Source of the DNA: Lacunisphaera sp.
GTDB taxonomy: Bacteria > Verrucomicrobiota > Verrucomicrobiia > Opitutales > Opitutaceae
DNA: 64,000 nt
Assembly: GCA_009695095.1 (NCBI GenBank)
Contig: SIBQ01000001.1
Span: 151,928-215,927, forward strand
Direction of reading: 5' to 3'
Positions 36,025 through 45,225 of this stretch are shown piece after piece. The notes below the pieces were generated by a model. The model had not been told where the DNA came from, made no database searches, and saw nothing but the letters and a program-made list of their open reading frames with translations. The position numbers and the translations under genes were made by a program. Every line of letters begins with the position of its first letter. The first letter of the stretch is position 1.

Positions 36025-36035
36025 AAATAACTCTT

Positions 36036-36416
36036 ATGTCCGACGAACCCAAGGAATTTTCCCGTGCGGTGGAGAATCTCATCGCCGGCTTCCGCGAGCT
36101 CCCGACGGACCGGGGCCGCTCCAAACGCCGCCAGACGACCGAACTCGGCTCCCTCGTGGACGAACTGCTGGTCAAATACCGGATCAGCCATGACTCGCTC
36201 GAACACAGCATCCGGGAAAAGTGGCCCGAGCTGGTTGGTGTCGCCAACGCGTCCTATTCGCACCCGGTCGTCGTCGAACGCGGACTGCTGGTTGTCCTCG
36301 TCTCGCACGCCGTCGTCCGCAACGAACTTTTCCTGCACCGGGAGTCCATCCTTGCGAAACTCAAGAAACTGCCCGGCTGCGCAGATATCCGGGGCGTGGC
36401 ACTGCGGGCGGGTTGA
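36036..36416 (+). CDS. DUF721/DciA-like protein
   Basis: 126 residues from the ATG at 36036. The DUF721 domain (about 35-120) has LGSLVDELLVKYRISHDSLE, the tryptophan in IREKWPELVG, SHPVVVERGLLVVLVSHAVV and NELFLHRESILAKLKKL. DciA proteins of this family help load the replicative helicase DnaB in bacteria that lack DnaC or DnaI. The N-terminal 35 residues are basic and probably flexible. No other replication gene is near. It marks the left border of an AT-richer accessory stretch. Confidence 0.82.
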   Translation: MSDEPKEFSRAVENLIAGFRELPTDRGRSKRRQTTELGSLVDELLVKYRISHDSLEHSIREKWPELVGVANASYSHPVVVERGLLVVLVSHAVVRNELFLHRESILAKLKKLPGCADIRGVALRAG

Positions 36417-36444
36417 CGAGCATTATGAACAATAGTATTAAAGG

Positions 36445-36924
36445 ATGAATACTGTGACTGACAGAGCGCAGCAATTACTACAGCAAACGCCGTTCCCACG
36501 ATTATTCATTACGGGGGCCTGTCACGTATTCGCCATGGCTCTGCGATCTGCGTTTCCGGCTTATGCTTTAGTCAGAATTAAACAGGGCAAGAATGACTAT
36601 GCTCATATCGCTACTTGCCCAGAGTGCGGTATGCTTCTCGACGCTTATGGCTGGATTTCCTACCAGAAGTATCAAGATGAACACGGGGAACCGGTCGAAG
36701 TAAACGTCATCACGGAAAGTGAGGTCAAATCCTACTCCGACTTTTGCTGGGAGTGTGAATTCGTGGAGTGCGTGGAAACCGAAGCTCGCGCGTGGATCGA
36801 AAGACATCGCGTGGTATTTAGCGGTGCCTCAAAAGGACCGATCAATGGCCATCCACGAATCCAGGTCTTTGGCGCGACAGAAGCTGGCTATCGAATTGTA
36901 AGAAATAATTTTCAGACTAGCTAA
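36445..36924 (+). CDS. Unknown protein, possible small cysteine peptidase fold
   Basis: A 159-residue protein I cannot assign to a family. Near the N terminus TGACHVFAMALRSAFP is followed by DYAHIATCPECGMLLDAYGW. A Cys, then a His in an H-x-A-T-C stretch, then an Asp in LLDAYGW is the order of a catalytic triad in some papain-like small peptidases and deamidases, but this is a pattern guess. The rest contains several more Cys (WECEFVECVETE). Base composition is AT-richer than the flanking core genes, which suggests horizontal acquisition. The J-domain gene converges on it from the right. Confidence 0.6.
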   Translation: MNTVTDRAQQLLQQTPFPRLFITGACHVFAMALRSAFPAYALVRIKQGKNDYAHIATCPECGMLLDAYGWISYQKYQDEHGEPVEVNVITESEVKSYSDFCWECEFVECVETEARAWIERHRVVFSGASKGPINGHPRIQVFGATEAGYRIVRNNFQTS

Positions 36925-36942
36925 TTCGGTCATGCCTAAGAC

Positions 36943-37806
36943 TTAGACTATACGACTCGGCTTCTGCCCGGACAATTCCGCGATTTCCTCTGCGAGTTGA
37001 CCCGCTCGTATCTCCAATTCGACCCTTTCCTGGTCGAGCATCTCCGCCCGCTCTGCTGCGAGTTCATCCAGCACGCCGGGTCTCTGCTCGCTCAGTTGGA
37101 AAAGCTCGTAATCTGGGCTCTCTTTCAAGCGATTAAGCGATTCAATAAGCTTAATGATTTCCAGCTGCAGCGTCTCATTTATGCGCCGCAACTGGCTGAG
37201 TTTCGTCTCGTCGCTGAAATCCAAGTTTACCCAGCCTTGACGCAGAATAAAGCCGTGTGGGTCCTCGGCGATTTCCTTCAAGGTCTTGAGATCGCCACAA
37301 TCCTTGGCGTGATTGATTGCGCTGGTCAGCCTTTGATACGTCTCCAGCTTGTCGGGCTGGCTGGCAAAGCGGTCGGGGTGATACATCTTCACCAACTTCT
37401 TCCAATGCTGTGCCAGCTCACGCTCCTCCCCGGCGGTGAGTTGCCTCCGTTCCGCCATCGTTACGGTCGTCTCTTCGTAATCCTCGCCCGTTTGTCTTCT
37501 TGCCTTTTCGTAATTCTCCTCGGTTTGTTTTGCTTCCCCTTCGTCGCCGCGCCCCAGCGAGTTCAAAAATCTTTGCCGGTAGCCAACGATAAGCCGCAGT
37601 CGGTCACGTTTTTCGTAGCGTTCCCGCAATCGCCGGAACAGCGCGGCCCGCACGACATCGACCCGCGCTTTTTCTTTTGCATACTCGACCTCCAATTCGG
37701 CCAGTCTTGTTTGTGCATCAACCACAAGCTGCTGCAATTGCTCCAACTCGGGATTGACGGGCAGACTCACATCAGAGCTGATCTTGCTTTGAGTATCCTT
37801 CATCAA
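36943..37806 (-). CDS. J-domain protein with long coiled coils
   Basis: A 287-residue protein. Residues 10-115 are a charged, helical, probably coiled-coil region (LEQLQQLVVDAQTRLAELEV and further heptads). Residues about 125-200 are a DnaJ domain with the HPD motif in WKKLVKMYHPDRFASQPDKL followed by INHAKDCGDL. Another coiled coil ends the protein. The J domain should stimulate the ATPase of DnaK; the coiled coils probably bind a client or form dimers. There is no glycine-rich or zinc domain, so it is a specialised co-chaperone. It is next to a Sel1-repeat gene on the same strand, 10 bases apart. Confidence 0.75.
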   Translation of the reverse strand: MMKDTQSKISSDVSLPVNPELEQLQQLVVDAQTRLAELEVEYAKEKARVDVVRAALFRRLRERYEKRDRLRLIVGYRQRFLNSLGRGDEGEAKQTEENYEKARRQTGEDYEETTVTMAERRQLTAGEERELAQHWKKLVKMYHPDRFASQPDKLETYQRLTSAINHAKDCGDLKTLKEIAEDPHGFILRQGWVNLDFSDETKLSQLRRINETLQLEIIKLIESLNRLKESPDYELFQLSEQRPGVLDELAAERAEMLDQERVELEIRAGQLAEEIAELSGQKPSRIV

Positions 37807-37816
37807 GTTGCGGGTT

Positions 37817-38933
37817 TCAACCGTAGCGGCTTGCCCTTTGTCCGTCGGAAATTTCCCGGGATCGTTTCTGCGCGACTAACGTTTTTTCACGCCCAAGAGC
37901 GGCTTCCATCCATGCTCTGGTTTTCATATCCTCTTCATGACCGTAAGTATCCCGCCCAACCTTTGTTTTGTAGATGAACCAAGCAAGCCCCTCGATTTCA
38001 CACTTCGTCACACCATCACCATAGTAATATTTAAGAGCGAGTTTAGGCAGCGCGCCAGAGTGAAATCGCAAAGCAGCTTTCCGAAACCATTTTACGGCTT
38101 CACTATTGTTCACCAGAACCCCGTCGCCGTCGGCATACATTTGGCCCAGATAGAACTGAGCATCGTAGTGGCCTTGTTCGGCGGCCTTGCGATACCATTT
38201 CTCCGCGTCGGTGCGGTTCTGCGCCACGCCGATGCCGTTGGCATAGATTATACCTAGATTATTTTGGGCACTGGCGTTCCCCTTTTCGGCGGCTTTACGA
38301 TACCACTCGACCGTTTCCGTGGGCTTTTTGCCCAGATCGTAATCGTAATCTTGATTGACCACGCGATGGTCGGTCGCCCTGCGATGCCATTTATTCGCTT
38401 CGATTTCATCCTGATTCACACCTTCACCGTTGGCATACATTAGGCCCAACTTATACTGGGCAGCGCGGTGGCCTTGCTCGGCGGCCATGCTCGGCGGCCA
38501 TGCGAAACCATTTCACGGCTTCAACACTATCATGTGTTTCGCGAAGTCCTGTGGCATCATTATACCCGAGATGATATTGGGCAGTGGCATGGCCCTTCTC
38601 GGCAGCCTTGCGATACCATTTTTCTCCTTCGGCTCTATCCCGAGGGACGCCAATGCCAGATTCATACATGTCCCCAAGGTCAAACTGAGCGCCGGTGTGG
38701 CCTTGCTCGGCTGCTCTGCGATACCATTTAACTGCTTCAACACTGTCCTGCGACACACCGTCACCAAGTAAGTATGCTCGGGCTTTCTGAAATGATGACT
38801 CTGGATCTTCGCCCGGAGCCTGCGTCAATATATCTGCCACCATATTCGCCAGAATGCCTTTCGCACCCGGTTCCGCCTTTCTGATCGCACCTGGCGGCTT
38901 CGGGACCAGCGCATAATCGTTCTTCTCATTCAT
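37817..38933 (-). pseudogene. Sel1-repeat protein broken by a 13-bp duplication
   Basis: Two overlapping frames form one Sel1-like repeat protein. The first (38933 down to 38451) has repeats such as AVKWYRRAAEQGHTGAQFDL and stops soon after WFRMAAEHG. The second continues in another frame with AAEQGHRAAQYKLGLMYANG and further repeats to 37817. At 38476-38501 the 13-base unit GCTCGGCGGCCAT is present twice in tandem. Deleting one copy restores a single frame of about 367 residues with at least seven Sel1 repeats. Such proteins are interaction scaffolds. There is no signal peptide. The duplication could be fixed or reversible. It is likely cotranscribed with the J-domain gene. Confidence 0.75.
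38476..38501. repeat. 13-bp tandem duplication in the Sel1 gene
   Basis: GCTCGGCGGCCAT occurs twice head to tail with no mismatch. Because 13 is not a multiple of three, the second copy shifts the reading frame of the Sel1-repeat gene. Confidence 0.95.
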
Positions 38934-38975
38934 GCCGGTCAGATTTTATGACAACTATTGCTGATAATATATGAC

Positions 38976-39713
38976 TTACTTTTGCTCACGCGATAACCTC
39001 TCATAATTCCGGTCGAATTCAGCTTGAAGCCTCTGTGCTGTGTTTGCGACGTGCAAGTATCGTGAGCCGAAATCGGGTCTGGCGGCATCAACAAGGCGCT
39101 GATGATAGTGCAAAAGCACAGCCGGAAACCAGAACCACATGCGCAGGTGAATCGCGCAATACTCGGTAACAAGGAGCAAATTCGGAGCGCAGACCGAACC
39201 TAAGACAAACTCATTTCCCTCCCCGAGAAAGCGGCGTGAAATCAAATCTCGATTGGGGTGTGCTCCAAGGGTGAAGAATTTGTAGAGCTTCTTTGTGTCG
39301 TCCTCAGACTCTCCGAGGGGGTGCTTTGCAAGTTCCGCTCTTACCTTCCTGTTCGTAATTTCACTGCCAGAATGCCACTCGTCAGCGATTTTCGGGTCAA
39401 GGGCACACACTGCCATCAAGGACAACGATTCATAGACCCGGCGGGCTATAGGATAGGCCGTGCTGCACTTGCCGGTGAGTATTATCCGGCGCGCCTCGAC
39501 AAGGGCGTCAAAAACATCAGCCAGCAAATCTCGCACGACAATATCTTGGGTCGAACTGGGTTTCTCTGTTCCAATCACGTCAACTATTTCGCAGACCAAA
39601 CCGGCGTAAGCGTCGGTGACTTTGAGGTAAGGCTTGAGCATCCCCGAAATTTCTCTCGTGCGCTTCTCGTCCCACTCAATGACTGTGGCGTAATTGTGCT
39701 GGTGTGGGTTCAT
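38976..39713 (-). CDS. Unknown mostly helical protein
   Basis: A 245-residue protein I cannot name with confidence. A central segment, VEARRIILTGKCSTAYPIAR followed by RVYESLSLMAVCALDPK, resembles the R-x-x-x-E helices of DUF5677-like proteins that occur in defence and accessory regions. Other visible features are KFFTLGAHPNRDLISRR and a hydrophobic, aromatic segment (AIHLRMWFWFPAVLLHYHQR) that could be membrane associated. It is AT-richer than the core genes and belongs to the same leftward group as the Sel1 and J-domain genes, 42 bases upstream of the Sel1 start. Confidence 0.6.
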   Translation of the reverse strand: MNPHQHNYATVIEWDEKRTREISGMLKPYLKVTDAYAGLVCEIVDVIGTEKPSSTQDIVVRDLLADVFDALVEARRIILTGKCSTAYPIARRVYESLSLMAVCALDPKIADEWHSGSEITNRKVRAELAKHPLGESEDDTKKLYKFFTLGAHPNRDLISRRFLGEGNEFVLGSVCAPNLLLVTEYCAIHLRMWFWFPAVLLHYHQRLVDAARPDFGSRYLHVANTAQRLQAEFDRNYERLSREQK

Positions 39714-39864
39714 GTATTTGTGCCGAGAAGTTTCAGCTCAGGAGTTGCACTGCTCGAGCACGCTTCGAGATCGATGGTATCCTCATCGGAGCCTGTGTGG
39801 TATTTTCACCGGATTAAACTCTTAGCCGTGCGTCGTCCTGTCCTAGTTGGGATCTGGCAAAAAA

Positions 39865-40046
39865 CGCTTGCAGGTGGGGGTGCCGTTTAGTTAATGGCCC
39901 CTTGCGTTAGTGAGGGTCTGCTGGTCGCGGGCCCCCACCACGGTCAGTCCGGGCAACCGGACGATAACGATACCGCCGGCCTTCCAAAAGCGGGTGGTAC
40001 GGAGCCGCCAGGCTTCCAAATGATCGCGCCCTCAACCACATAAACC
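39865..40046 (+). promoter_or_regulatory. Leader of rpsO with hairpin and direct repeat
   Basis: The 180 bases before rpsO contain a perfect hairpin GTCCGG-GCAA-CCGGAC (39947-39962) closed by a GNRA-type tetraloop. A direct repeat follows: CCGCCGGCCTTCCAAAAG and CCGCCAGGCTTCCAAATG, the second ending about 25 bases before the ATG. S15 of several bacteria represses its own translation by binding structured leaders, so this is a candidate S15 control element. A possible promoter with TTGCAG lies near 39868, but its -10 is unclear. Confidence 0.4.
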
Positions 40047-40310
40047 ATGTCACAACCCGTTAAATCCGAAGTTATCGCCCAATATAAAACCCACGAGAAG
40101 GACACCGGCTCCAGCGACGTCCAGATCGCGCTGCTCACCGCCCGGATCAATCACCTGACCGAGCATCTGCGCACGCATCGCAAGGACTTCCACAGCCGCC
40201 GTGGCCTGCTCCAAATGGCCAGCCGCCGTCGCAAGCTCCTTGATTACGTCAAGAGCGAGGACCTGGCTAAATACAACGACCTGCTGCAGAAACTCAGCCT
40301 GCGCAAATAG
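40047..40310 (+). CDS. rpsO: 30S ribosomal protein S15
   Basis: An 87-residue protein of normal length. It binds the central domain of 16S rRNA early in 30S assembly. The sequence shows [40 protein letters not shown] and RRRKLLDYV, all hallmarks of S15. It is followed by a terminator and then by pnp, the classical rpsO-pnp order found across bacteria. The leader shows possible autoregulatory structure. Confidence 0.97.
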   Translation: MSQPVKSEVIAQYKTHEKDTGSSDVQIALLTARINHLTEHLRTHRKDFHSRRGLLQMASRRRKLLDYVKSEDLAKYNDLLQKLSLRK

Positions 40311-40323
40311 CCGATTTCACGAA

Positions 40324-40352
40324 GGGCGGTCCACCGACGGGCCGCCTTTTGT
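40324..40352 (+). terminator. Intrinsic terminator after rpsO
   Basis: The stem GGCGGTCC / GGGCCGCC (one G-T pair) with a short ACCGAC loop is followed by TTTTGTT. It begins 14 bases after the rpsO stop. Read-through into pnp is still possible, as in other bacteria. Confidence 0.7.
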
Positions 40353-40486
40353 TCAACCCCTGCGAAGCAATCCAAGAGACATTTCCGCTTGCCGCCTCAC
40401 CGAGGGTGGGACCGCAATCCGAAATTTCTCCGGAGCTGATTCAAAGGGGCCACGAAACGGAAATCATCCGACCCCGCGCGCCAACC

Positions 40487-40541
40487 TGTAGGTCGGGCTT
40501 TACGCCCGACGTCGGGGGTAAACCCCGCCCTACACGGCCAA
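40487..40541. repeat. Palindrome of the TAGGGCGGG family, copy 2
   Basis: TGTAGGTCGGGCTTTACGCC, CGACGTCGGGGGTAAACCCC and GCCCTACA form two stacked hairpins (GTCGGGC...GCCCGAC and GGGGTAAACCCC) within TGTAGG/CCTACA-like ends. It lies 20 bases before the pnp start. The remaining gap to rpsO holds only the terminator. Confidence 0.7.
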
Positions 40542-40562
40542 CGCACAAAAGATACAACTACC

Positions 40563-42752
40563 ATGAATCAGAAACATAATGTCACCGTGCCCGGTCTCGG
40601 GCTCACGTTCTCCACCGGCTCCATCGCCCAGCTCGCGGGCGGCGCCGTCAACGTTAACGTCGGCGAGACCAACGTCTTCGTCACCGCCTGCGCCGCGCAG
40701 ACCATGCGCCCCAACCAGGATTTCTTCCCGCTGACCTGCGACTACCGCGACAAATACGCCGCGGCCGGCCGCTTCCCCGGCGGCTATTTCAAGCGCGAAG
40801 GCCGCCCCACCGAGCGCGAGATCCTCATCTCCCGCCTGTGCGACCGCCCCTGCCGCCCGCTCTTCCCCGAGGGCTTCCTCAACGAGGTGCAGATCATCGG
40901 CCAGCTCTTCTCGGCCGACCTGATCAACGACTCCGACATCGCGATGGTCAACGGCGCCAGCGCCGCCCTCGCCATCTCCGACATCCCGTGGAACGGTCCG
41001 ATCGGTTGCGTCCGCGTCGCGCTGATCGACGACCAGTTCGTCGCCAACCCGACCATCGAGCAGATGTTCTCGTCGTCGCTCGATCTCATCTATGTCGGCA
41101 ACGAGAAGGACATGTTGATGATCGAGGGCTCCGCCGACCAGATCCCCGAGGAGAAGTTCGTCGAGGCGCTCGCGTTCGGCCACTCGGCCATCCAGCCCAT
41201 TATCGCCGCGATCAAGGAACTCGTCCGCCTCGCCGGCAAGCCGAAGGCCACCTTCAAGCTTATCGGCGCCACGCCCGAGGCCCGCGCCATCATCGAGCGC
41301 ACCGTCCCGGCCGAGCGCGTCTCCGCCGCCATCTTCGGCTTCGAGAAGGCCGTCCGCTCCGCCAACGTCAAGCTGCTCAAGGAGGAGGCCAAGGCCGCCC
41401 TCCTCAAGGAGCTTGGCGAAGGCAAGTTCACCGACGTCGACCTCAACGTCGTGTTCGAGGACCTGCAATACAAGGCCTACCGCGCCACCGTCCTCGCCAA
41501 GGGCACCCGCTCGGACCACCGCGATGCCAAGTCGCTCCGTCCGCTCAACTCGCAGGTCGGCGTCCTCCCCCGCGTGCACGGCTCCGCCATGTTTCAGCGC
41601 GGCGACACCCAGAACATCGCCATTGTCACCCTCGGGCCGACGAAGGAAGCCCAGGACATGGACGGTCTCACCGGCGGCGCCACGTCGAAGAGCTTCATCC
41701 TCCATTACAACTTCCCGCCGTTCTCCGTCGGTGAGGCTGGCCGCTTTATCGGCCCCGGCCGCCGTGAAATCGGCCACGGCGCGCTCGCCGAGCGCTCACT
41801 CGTGCCGATCCTGCCGCCCGAGGACGTCTTCCCCTACTCCATCCGCGTCGTCTCCGAGATCATGGCCTCCAACGGCTCGACCTCGATGGCCTCGGTCTGC
41901 GGCGGCTGCCTCGCCCTCATGGACGCCGGCGTGCCGATCATCGCGCCTGTCGCCGGCATCAGCTGCGGCCTCATGACCGAGATGGCTGCCGACGGCTCCA
42001 TCACCAAGTGGACCACCATCACCGACATTCTCGGCGAGGAAGACCACTTCGGCGACATGGACTTCAAGCTCGCCGGCACGACCAAGGGCATCACAGGCTT
42101 CCAGCTCGACCTCAAGATCAACGGCCTGCCCTTCGAGATCGCCAAGACCGCGATCTTCCAGGCACGCGACGCCCGCATCGAGATCCTCAAGTCGATGCTC
42201 GCCTCGCTGCCCGCGCCCCGCGCCGACCTCTCGAAGTACGCCCCGCGCATCCAAACGATCCAGATTGATCCCGAGAAGATCGGCCTGCTCATCGGGCCCG
42301 GGGGCAAGACCATCCGCCGCATCACGGAGACGACCGGTGCGCAGATCGACATCGCCGACGATGACTCCGGCAAGGTCTTCATCTACTCGAACAATGCCGA
42401 CGCCATGAACCGCGCCGTGCAGGAAATCGACGCCCTCTGCGGCGGCGGTTCCCAGATCGAGATGGGCAAGATCTACACCGGCCGCGTCACCGGCGTGAAG
42501 GAATTCGGCGCGTTCGTGGAGTGCATGCCCGGCAAGGAAGGCCTGGTGCACATCTCCGAGCTGGCCGATTTCCGCGTGCGCCGAACCGAGGATGTCGTCA
42601 AGATGGGCGATTCCATCACGGTCAAGTGCGTCGGCATCGACGAGCGTTCCGGCAAGGTCCGCCTCAGCCGCAAGGCCGCGATGGCCGAGCTCGAGGCCCA
42701 GAAGCAGGCCGGTGGCGCCCCCGCCGAGGCTGCTGCTCCGGTCCAGTCGTAA
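40563..42752 (+). CDS. pnp: Polyribonucleotide nucleotidyltransferase
   Basis: A 729-residue protein of normal length. PNPase degrades RNA 3' to 5' with phosphate and is a degradosome component. Two RNase PH domains flank a helical linker. The first has [20 protein letters not shown]. The second carries the catalytic region [20 protein letters not shown] and [13 protein letters not shown]. The KH domain shows [20 protein letters not shown] and the S1 domain [20 protein letters not shown]. The tail is Ala/Gln rich. It ends in a strong terminator. Confidence 0.97.
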   Translation: MNQKHNVTVPGLGLTFSTGSIAQLAGGAVNVNVGETNVFVTACAAQTMRPNQDFFPLTCDYRDKYAAAGRFPGGYFKREGRPTEREILISRLCDRPCRPLFPEGFLNEVQIIGQLFSADLINDSDIAMVNGASAALAISDIPWNGPIGCVRVALIDDQFVANPTIEQMFSSSLDLIYVGNEKDMLMIEGSADQIPEEKFVEALAFGHSAIQPIIAAIKELVRLAGKPKATFKLIGATPEARAIIERTVPAERVSAAIFGFEKAVRSANVKLLKEEAKAALLKELGEGKFTDVDLNVVFEDLQYKAYRATVLAKGTRSDHRDAKSLRPLNSQVGVLPRVHGSAMFQRGDTQNIAIVTLGPTKEAQDMDGLTGGATSKSFILHYNFPPFSVGEAGRFIGPGRREIGHGALAERSLVPILPPEDVFPYSIRVVSEIMASNGSTSMASVCGGCLALMDAGVPIIAPVAGISCGLMTEMAADGSITKWTTITDILGEEDHFGDMDFKLAGTTKGITGFQLDLKINGLPFEIAKTAIFQARDARIEILKSMLASLPAPRADLSKYAPRIQTIQIDPEKIGLLIGPGGKTIRRITETTGAQIDIADDDSGKVFIYSNNADAMNRAVQEIDALCGGGSQIEMGKIYTGRVTGVKEFGAFVECMPGKEGLVHISELADFRVRRTEDVVKMGDSITVKCVGIDERSGKVRLSRKAAMAELEAQKQAGGAPAEAAAPVQS

Positions 42753-42790
42753 GGTTGGCGAGTCCTCCGGACGAGCCGCCTCCCACTCCA

Positions 42791-42823
42791 AGCCGCGACG
42801 CAGGTCGCGGCTTTTTCTTTTTT
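42791..42823 (+). terminator. Strong intrinsic terminator after pnp
   Basis: A perfect nine-pair stem AGCCGCGAC-GCAG-GTCGCGGCT is followed by TTTTCTTTTTT. It lies about 40 bases after the pnp stop. Confidence 0.92.
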
Positions 42824-42868
42824 CCGCCGCACCATTGCATGCCGAGCCGAATCGGATAACTTGGCTCG

Positions 42869-43369
42869 ATGTCGGCTCCCACCCACCAGCGCGGCCTGCG
42901 CATCATCGCCGGCTTCGAGGCCTTCAAGGGCGTCATTGTCCTCATCGCCGGCTTTGGCGTGCTGAGCTTCCTCGGCCGTGATACCCAGCAACTGGCCGAA
43001 CAACTGGTAAACCGGATGCACCTCGATCCGGCCCACCATTACCCGCAGATCTTCATCCGCGCGATGGCCGACGTCACCAACACCCACCTCTGGTTGCTGG
43101 CCAGTTTGGCTGCGCTCTATACCGCAGTGCGCCTGATCGAAGCCTACGGCCTGTGGCACGGGCGGCGGTGGGCTGAGTGGTTTGCGGCCCTCAGCGGCAG
43201 TTTTTATGTCCCCATTGAGATCTACGAGTTGGCGCACCGCGTCACCTGGATCCGGGCCGGGGCGCTCATCCTGAATCTCATCATCGTTGCGTATATGGTC
43301 TGGTTGCTCACCGAATCATTGCGGCGCCCGAACGCCCCGCCGCAAACCGATTTACTACCCCGGCCTTGA
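42869..43369 (+). CDS. DUF2127 membrane protein
   Basis: A 166-residue protein with four predicted membrane helices: [21 protein letters not shown] at the start, a helix around [20 protein letters not shown], a third after [10 protein letters not shown], and [20 protein letters not shown] at the end. The EAxKG near the N terminus and the GLWxGRRWAEW segment in the middle are the features of DUF2127. Its biochemical function is unknown. It follows the pnp terminator and so must have its own promoter. surE lies 175 bases downstream; I see nothing in that gap. Confidence 0.85.
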   Translation: MSAPTHQRGLRIIAGFEAFKGVIVLIAGFGVLSFLGRDTQQLAEQLVNRMHLDPAHHYPQIFIRAMADVTNTHLWLLASLAALYTAVRLIEAYGLWHGRRWAEWFAALSGSFYVPIEIYELAHRVTWIRAGALILNLIIVAYMVWLLTESLRRPNAPPQTDLLPRP

Positions 43370-43544
43370 CCACCTGAGCTGCCTCCATCGCGAGCACTTT
43401 CGGCCCGCCCGCCGGACCGGACGCTCGGCTTCGAGCAGGGGTGCTGCCGCGTCGGCGGTGGCGGGGCACCAACGCCGAAAGATCAAAAGTGGATTTTTCA
43501 CTCTTCTCTTCCGGCAGACACGGGTATTTCGTGGGGGAACACGC

Positions 43545-44318
43545 ATGAAACTCCTGGTCACGAACGACGACGGCATCAACTCCCTCTTCCTACACGAGCT
43601 GATTTCCGCGCTCAAGGCCGCGGGCCATGAACTCTATGTCGTCGCCCCGGTGAAGGAGCAGAGCTGGTCCGGCGCCTCGAAGACGCGCCATCGCCCGGTC
43701 AAGTCCGGCGCCGTGGACCGTGGCTTCGGCTGCCCGACCTGGATGGTGGACGGCACCCCGTCGGACTGCGTCAACATCGCCCTCGCCCATCTGCTGCCGG
43801 GCAAGGTCGAGGGGATCGTCAGCGGCATCAACGTCGGCTTCAACTGTTCGCTCGGCTTCATTCTCGCCAGCGGCACGGTCGCCGGCGCGTGGGAGGGCGC
43901 GCTTCACGGCCTGCCCGCCATGGCCGTATCGCAGGATGTTGCCGAGGATATCTACGCCCACCTCAAGGACCGGGGCGGCGCCCCGGACGGCGAACTGCTC
44001 GCCACGCTGAAAATTTCTGCCGCCCGCGCGGCCCGGCTGGTCACGACGCTTTTCCCCGCCGCGCCGGTCAACAGCTTTACGGTGCACAATCTGAATTTCC
44101 CCTACCCCTGCCGGCCCGATACCGCCGTGCAACGCACCGTCCCCGCCCAGGTGCACGCGCCCGGACTCTTCAGTCCCGCGGCCGAGGACAGCTCGCACCG
44201 GCTCCTGTGGGGAAACATCATTGACGTGTCCCCCGCCGAGCCGCTCACCGACATCAAGTGTCTCGAGCATGGGGCCATCAGCCACACCGTATTGGACTAC
44301 ACCAAGCTGGGCCACTAG
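43545..44318 (+). CDS. surE: 5'-nucleotidase SurE
   Basis: 257 residues from the ATG at 43545. SurE removes phosphate from nucleoside 5'- and 3'-monophosphates and polyphosphates in a metal-dependent way. Metal ligands lie in LLVTNDDGINS; the second ligand region reads VSGINVGFNCSLGFILASGT; AGAWEGALHGLPAMAVS is the next conserved block. Length fits the family. Its usual neighbours pcm and rpoS are missing here. Confidence 0.94.
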   Translation: MKLLVTNDDGINSLFLHELISALKAAGHELYVVAPVKEQSWSGASKTRHRPVKSGAVDRGFGCPTWMVDGTPSDCVNIALAHLLPGKVEGIVSGINVGFNCSLGFILASGTVAGAWEGALHGLPAMAVSQDVAEDIYAHLKDRGGAPDGELLATLKISAARAARLVTTLFPAAPVNSFTVHNLNFPYPCRPDTAVQRTVPAQVHAPGLFSPAAEDSSHRLLWGNIIDVSPAEPLTDIKCLEHGAISHTVLDYTKLGH

Positions 44319-44332
44319 CCCGGGAACGGTGA

Positions 44333-44806
44333 TTACTTGCCCTTGGACAGTCCCGGATCTGCGCGAATGACCACGCCTTTCTGAAATACGACATCCTGCT
44401 CGTCTTCTACTTCCGGCGCGCTCGTTCCCCTGCCTACACCTCCGCCCATGCCACCGCCGAGGCCGCCGAGACTGCCGAGGCCCACTCCGCCGATGCCACC
44501 GCCCATGGAGATGTTGGAGTTTTTCAGGCCGAGCCCGCTGCTCTTCTTGTAAATCCACACCTCCTCATCACCCTTGCGACCGGATCGGTTCATGACTTGC
44601 GAAGGCTGGCCCAGCACCATCTCCACCATTTCCGGCGTCATGCCCGGCACCACGCGGCCGTAGAGCACCGCCTCCTGGATTTCATACGGCCAGGACTCAT
44701 ACCTTGCCCGGTTCGCATCGATCCGTGACATCGGCGAGGAGGAACAGCCCGCGATGGACAAGGCCGTCAGCAGGGCGAGGCAGGGCCGGTAACCGGGGTT
44801 GATCAT
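44333..44806 (-). CDS. Lipoprotein with SmpA/OmlA-like domain and glycine-rich tract
   Basis: A 157-residue protein. The signal peptide LALLTALSIAGCSSS has a lipobox. The segment VVPGMTPEMVEMVLGQPSQV followed by DEEVWIYKK resembles the small beta-lactamase-inhibitor-like fold of SmpA/BamE and related proteins. Next comes a glycine-rich stretch of about 30 residues (GGGIGGVGLGSLGGLGGGMG and more), which is probably flexible. The tail is acidic then basic. It is expected at the inner face of the outer membrane. BamE function is not claimed; many unrelated lipoproteins share this domain. It converges with surE. Confidence 0.7.
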   Translation of the reverse strand: MINPGYRPCLALLTALSIAGCSSSPMSRIDANRARYESWPYEIQEAVLYGRVVPGMTPEMVEMVLGQPSQVMNRSGRKGDEEVWIYKKSSGLGLKNSNISMGGGIGGVGLGSLGGLGGGMGGGVGRGTSAPEVEDEQDVVFQKGVVIRADPGLSKGK

Positions 44807-44994
44807 GCGGGTGATAATACACGCAACCCGGGAGTCGTCAAAACATCACACTAGAGCTCCGCCATCCCCCCGGCGCCGGCGGCTCGAACTGGAGCGCCAT
44901 GCGACTCCGCGCCACCCATGATGAAGCGAAGAAGTCCGGCCAGCAGGGTTTCGGGGCCAGCCAGCCGCTTTGAAGCCTGGGCGGCCAGCGGTCC

Positions 44995-45105
44995 CGGCCG
45001 CCCATTGACCCGGGCCGCGTGAAATTCGCCGCGGCGGCGTATCGCTTCCACCAGAAGACCGGCCTCGCCGTCGTGCCCTCCATCTCGCAGGCCATGGGAT
45101 TCTTT
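44995..45105 (+). pseudogene. Possible remnant of a phosphotriesterase-like hydrolase
   Basis: One frame gives IDPGRVKFAAAAYRFHQKTG and LAVVPSI. This resembles the helix-strand unit of phosphotriesterase-related TIM-barrel hydrolases (a pattern of RAAA, an aromatic or Thr-His pair, then TGL and a beta strand), but the final His is missing and nothing convincing flanks it. A chance resemblance is possible. The rest of the 44807-45225 gap holds only a TTCGTGCTCTTCGCGCCC repeat near its right end. Confidence 0.25.
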
Positions 45106-45225
45106 GCCAGGCTGGCGCTGCCGCCGGGGCCTGGGCCGGCAGCCGGTTGTTTTCTGCTGGCACTGCCGGGATTCCCGGTTTCCCTTCGTGCTCTTCGCGC
45201 CCTTCGCGGTCACGCCCTATTTGCC

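Noticed and set aside
36997..37977. A 326-codon plus-strand frame opposite the J-domain gene
   Set aside because: The minus strand carries a clear J domain with HPD; the plus-strand frame has no motif.
39258..39890. A 210-codon plus-strand frame before rpsO
   Set aside because: It overlaps the minus-strand unknown gene, has no recognisable domain, and ends in the rpsO promoter region.
40530..41777. A 415-codon minus-strand frame opposite pnp
   Set aside because: pnp is certain here; the antisense frame is a repetitive Gly/Asp/Glu-rich shadow.
44851..45213. A 120-codon minus-strand frame before the ABC ATPase
   Set aside because: It starts within a TTCGTGCTCTTCGCGCCC repeat and shows no domain or conserved pattern.
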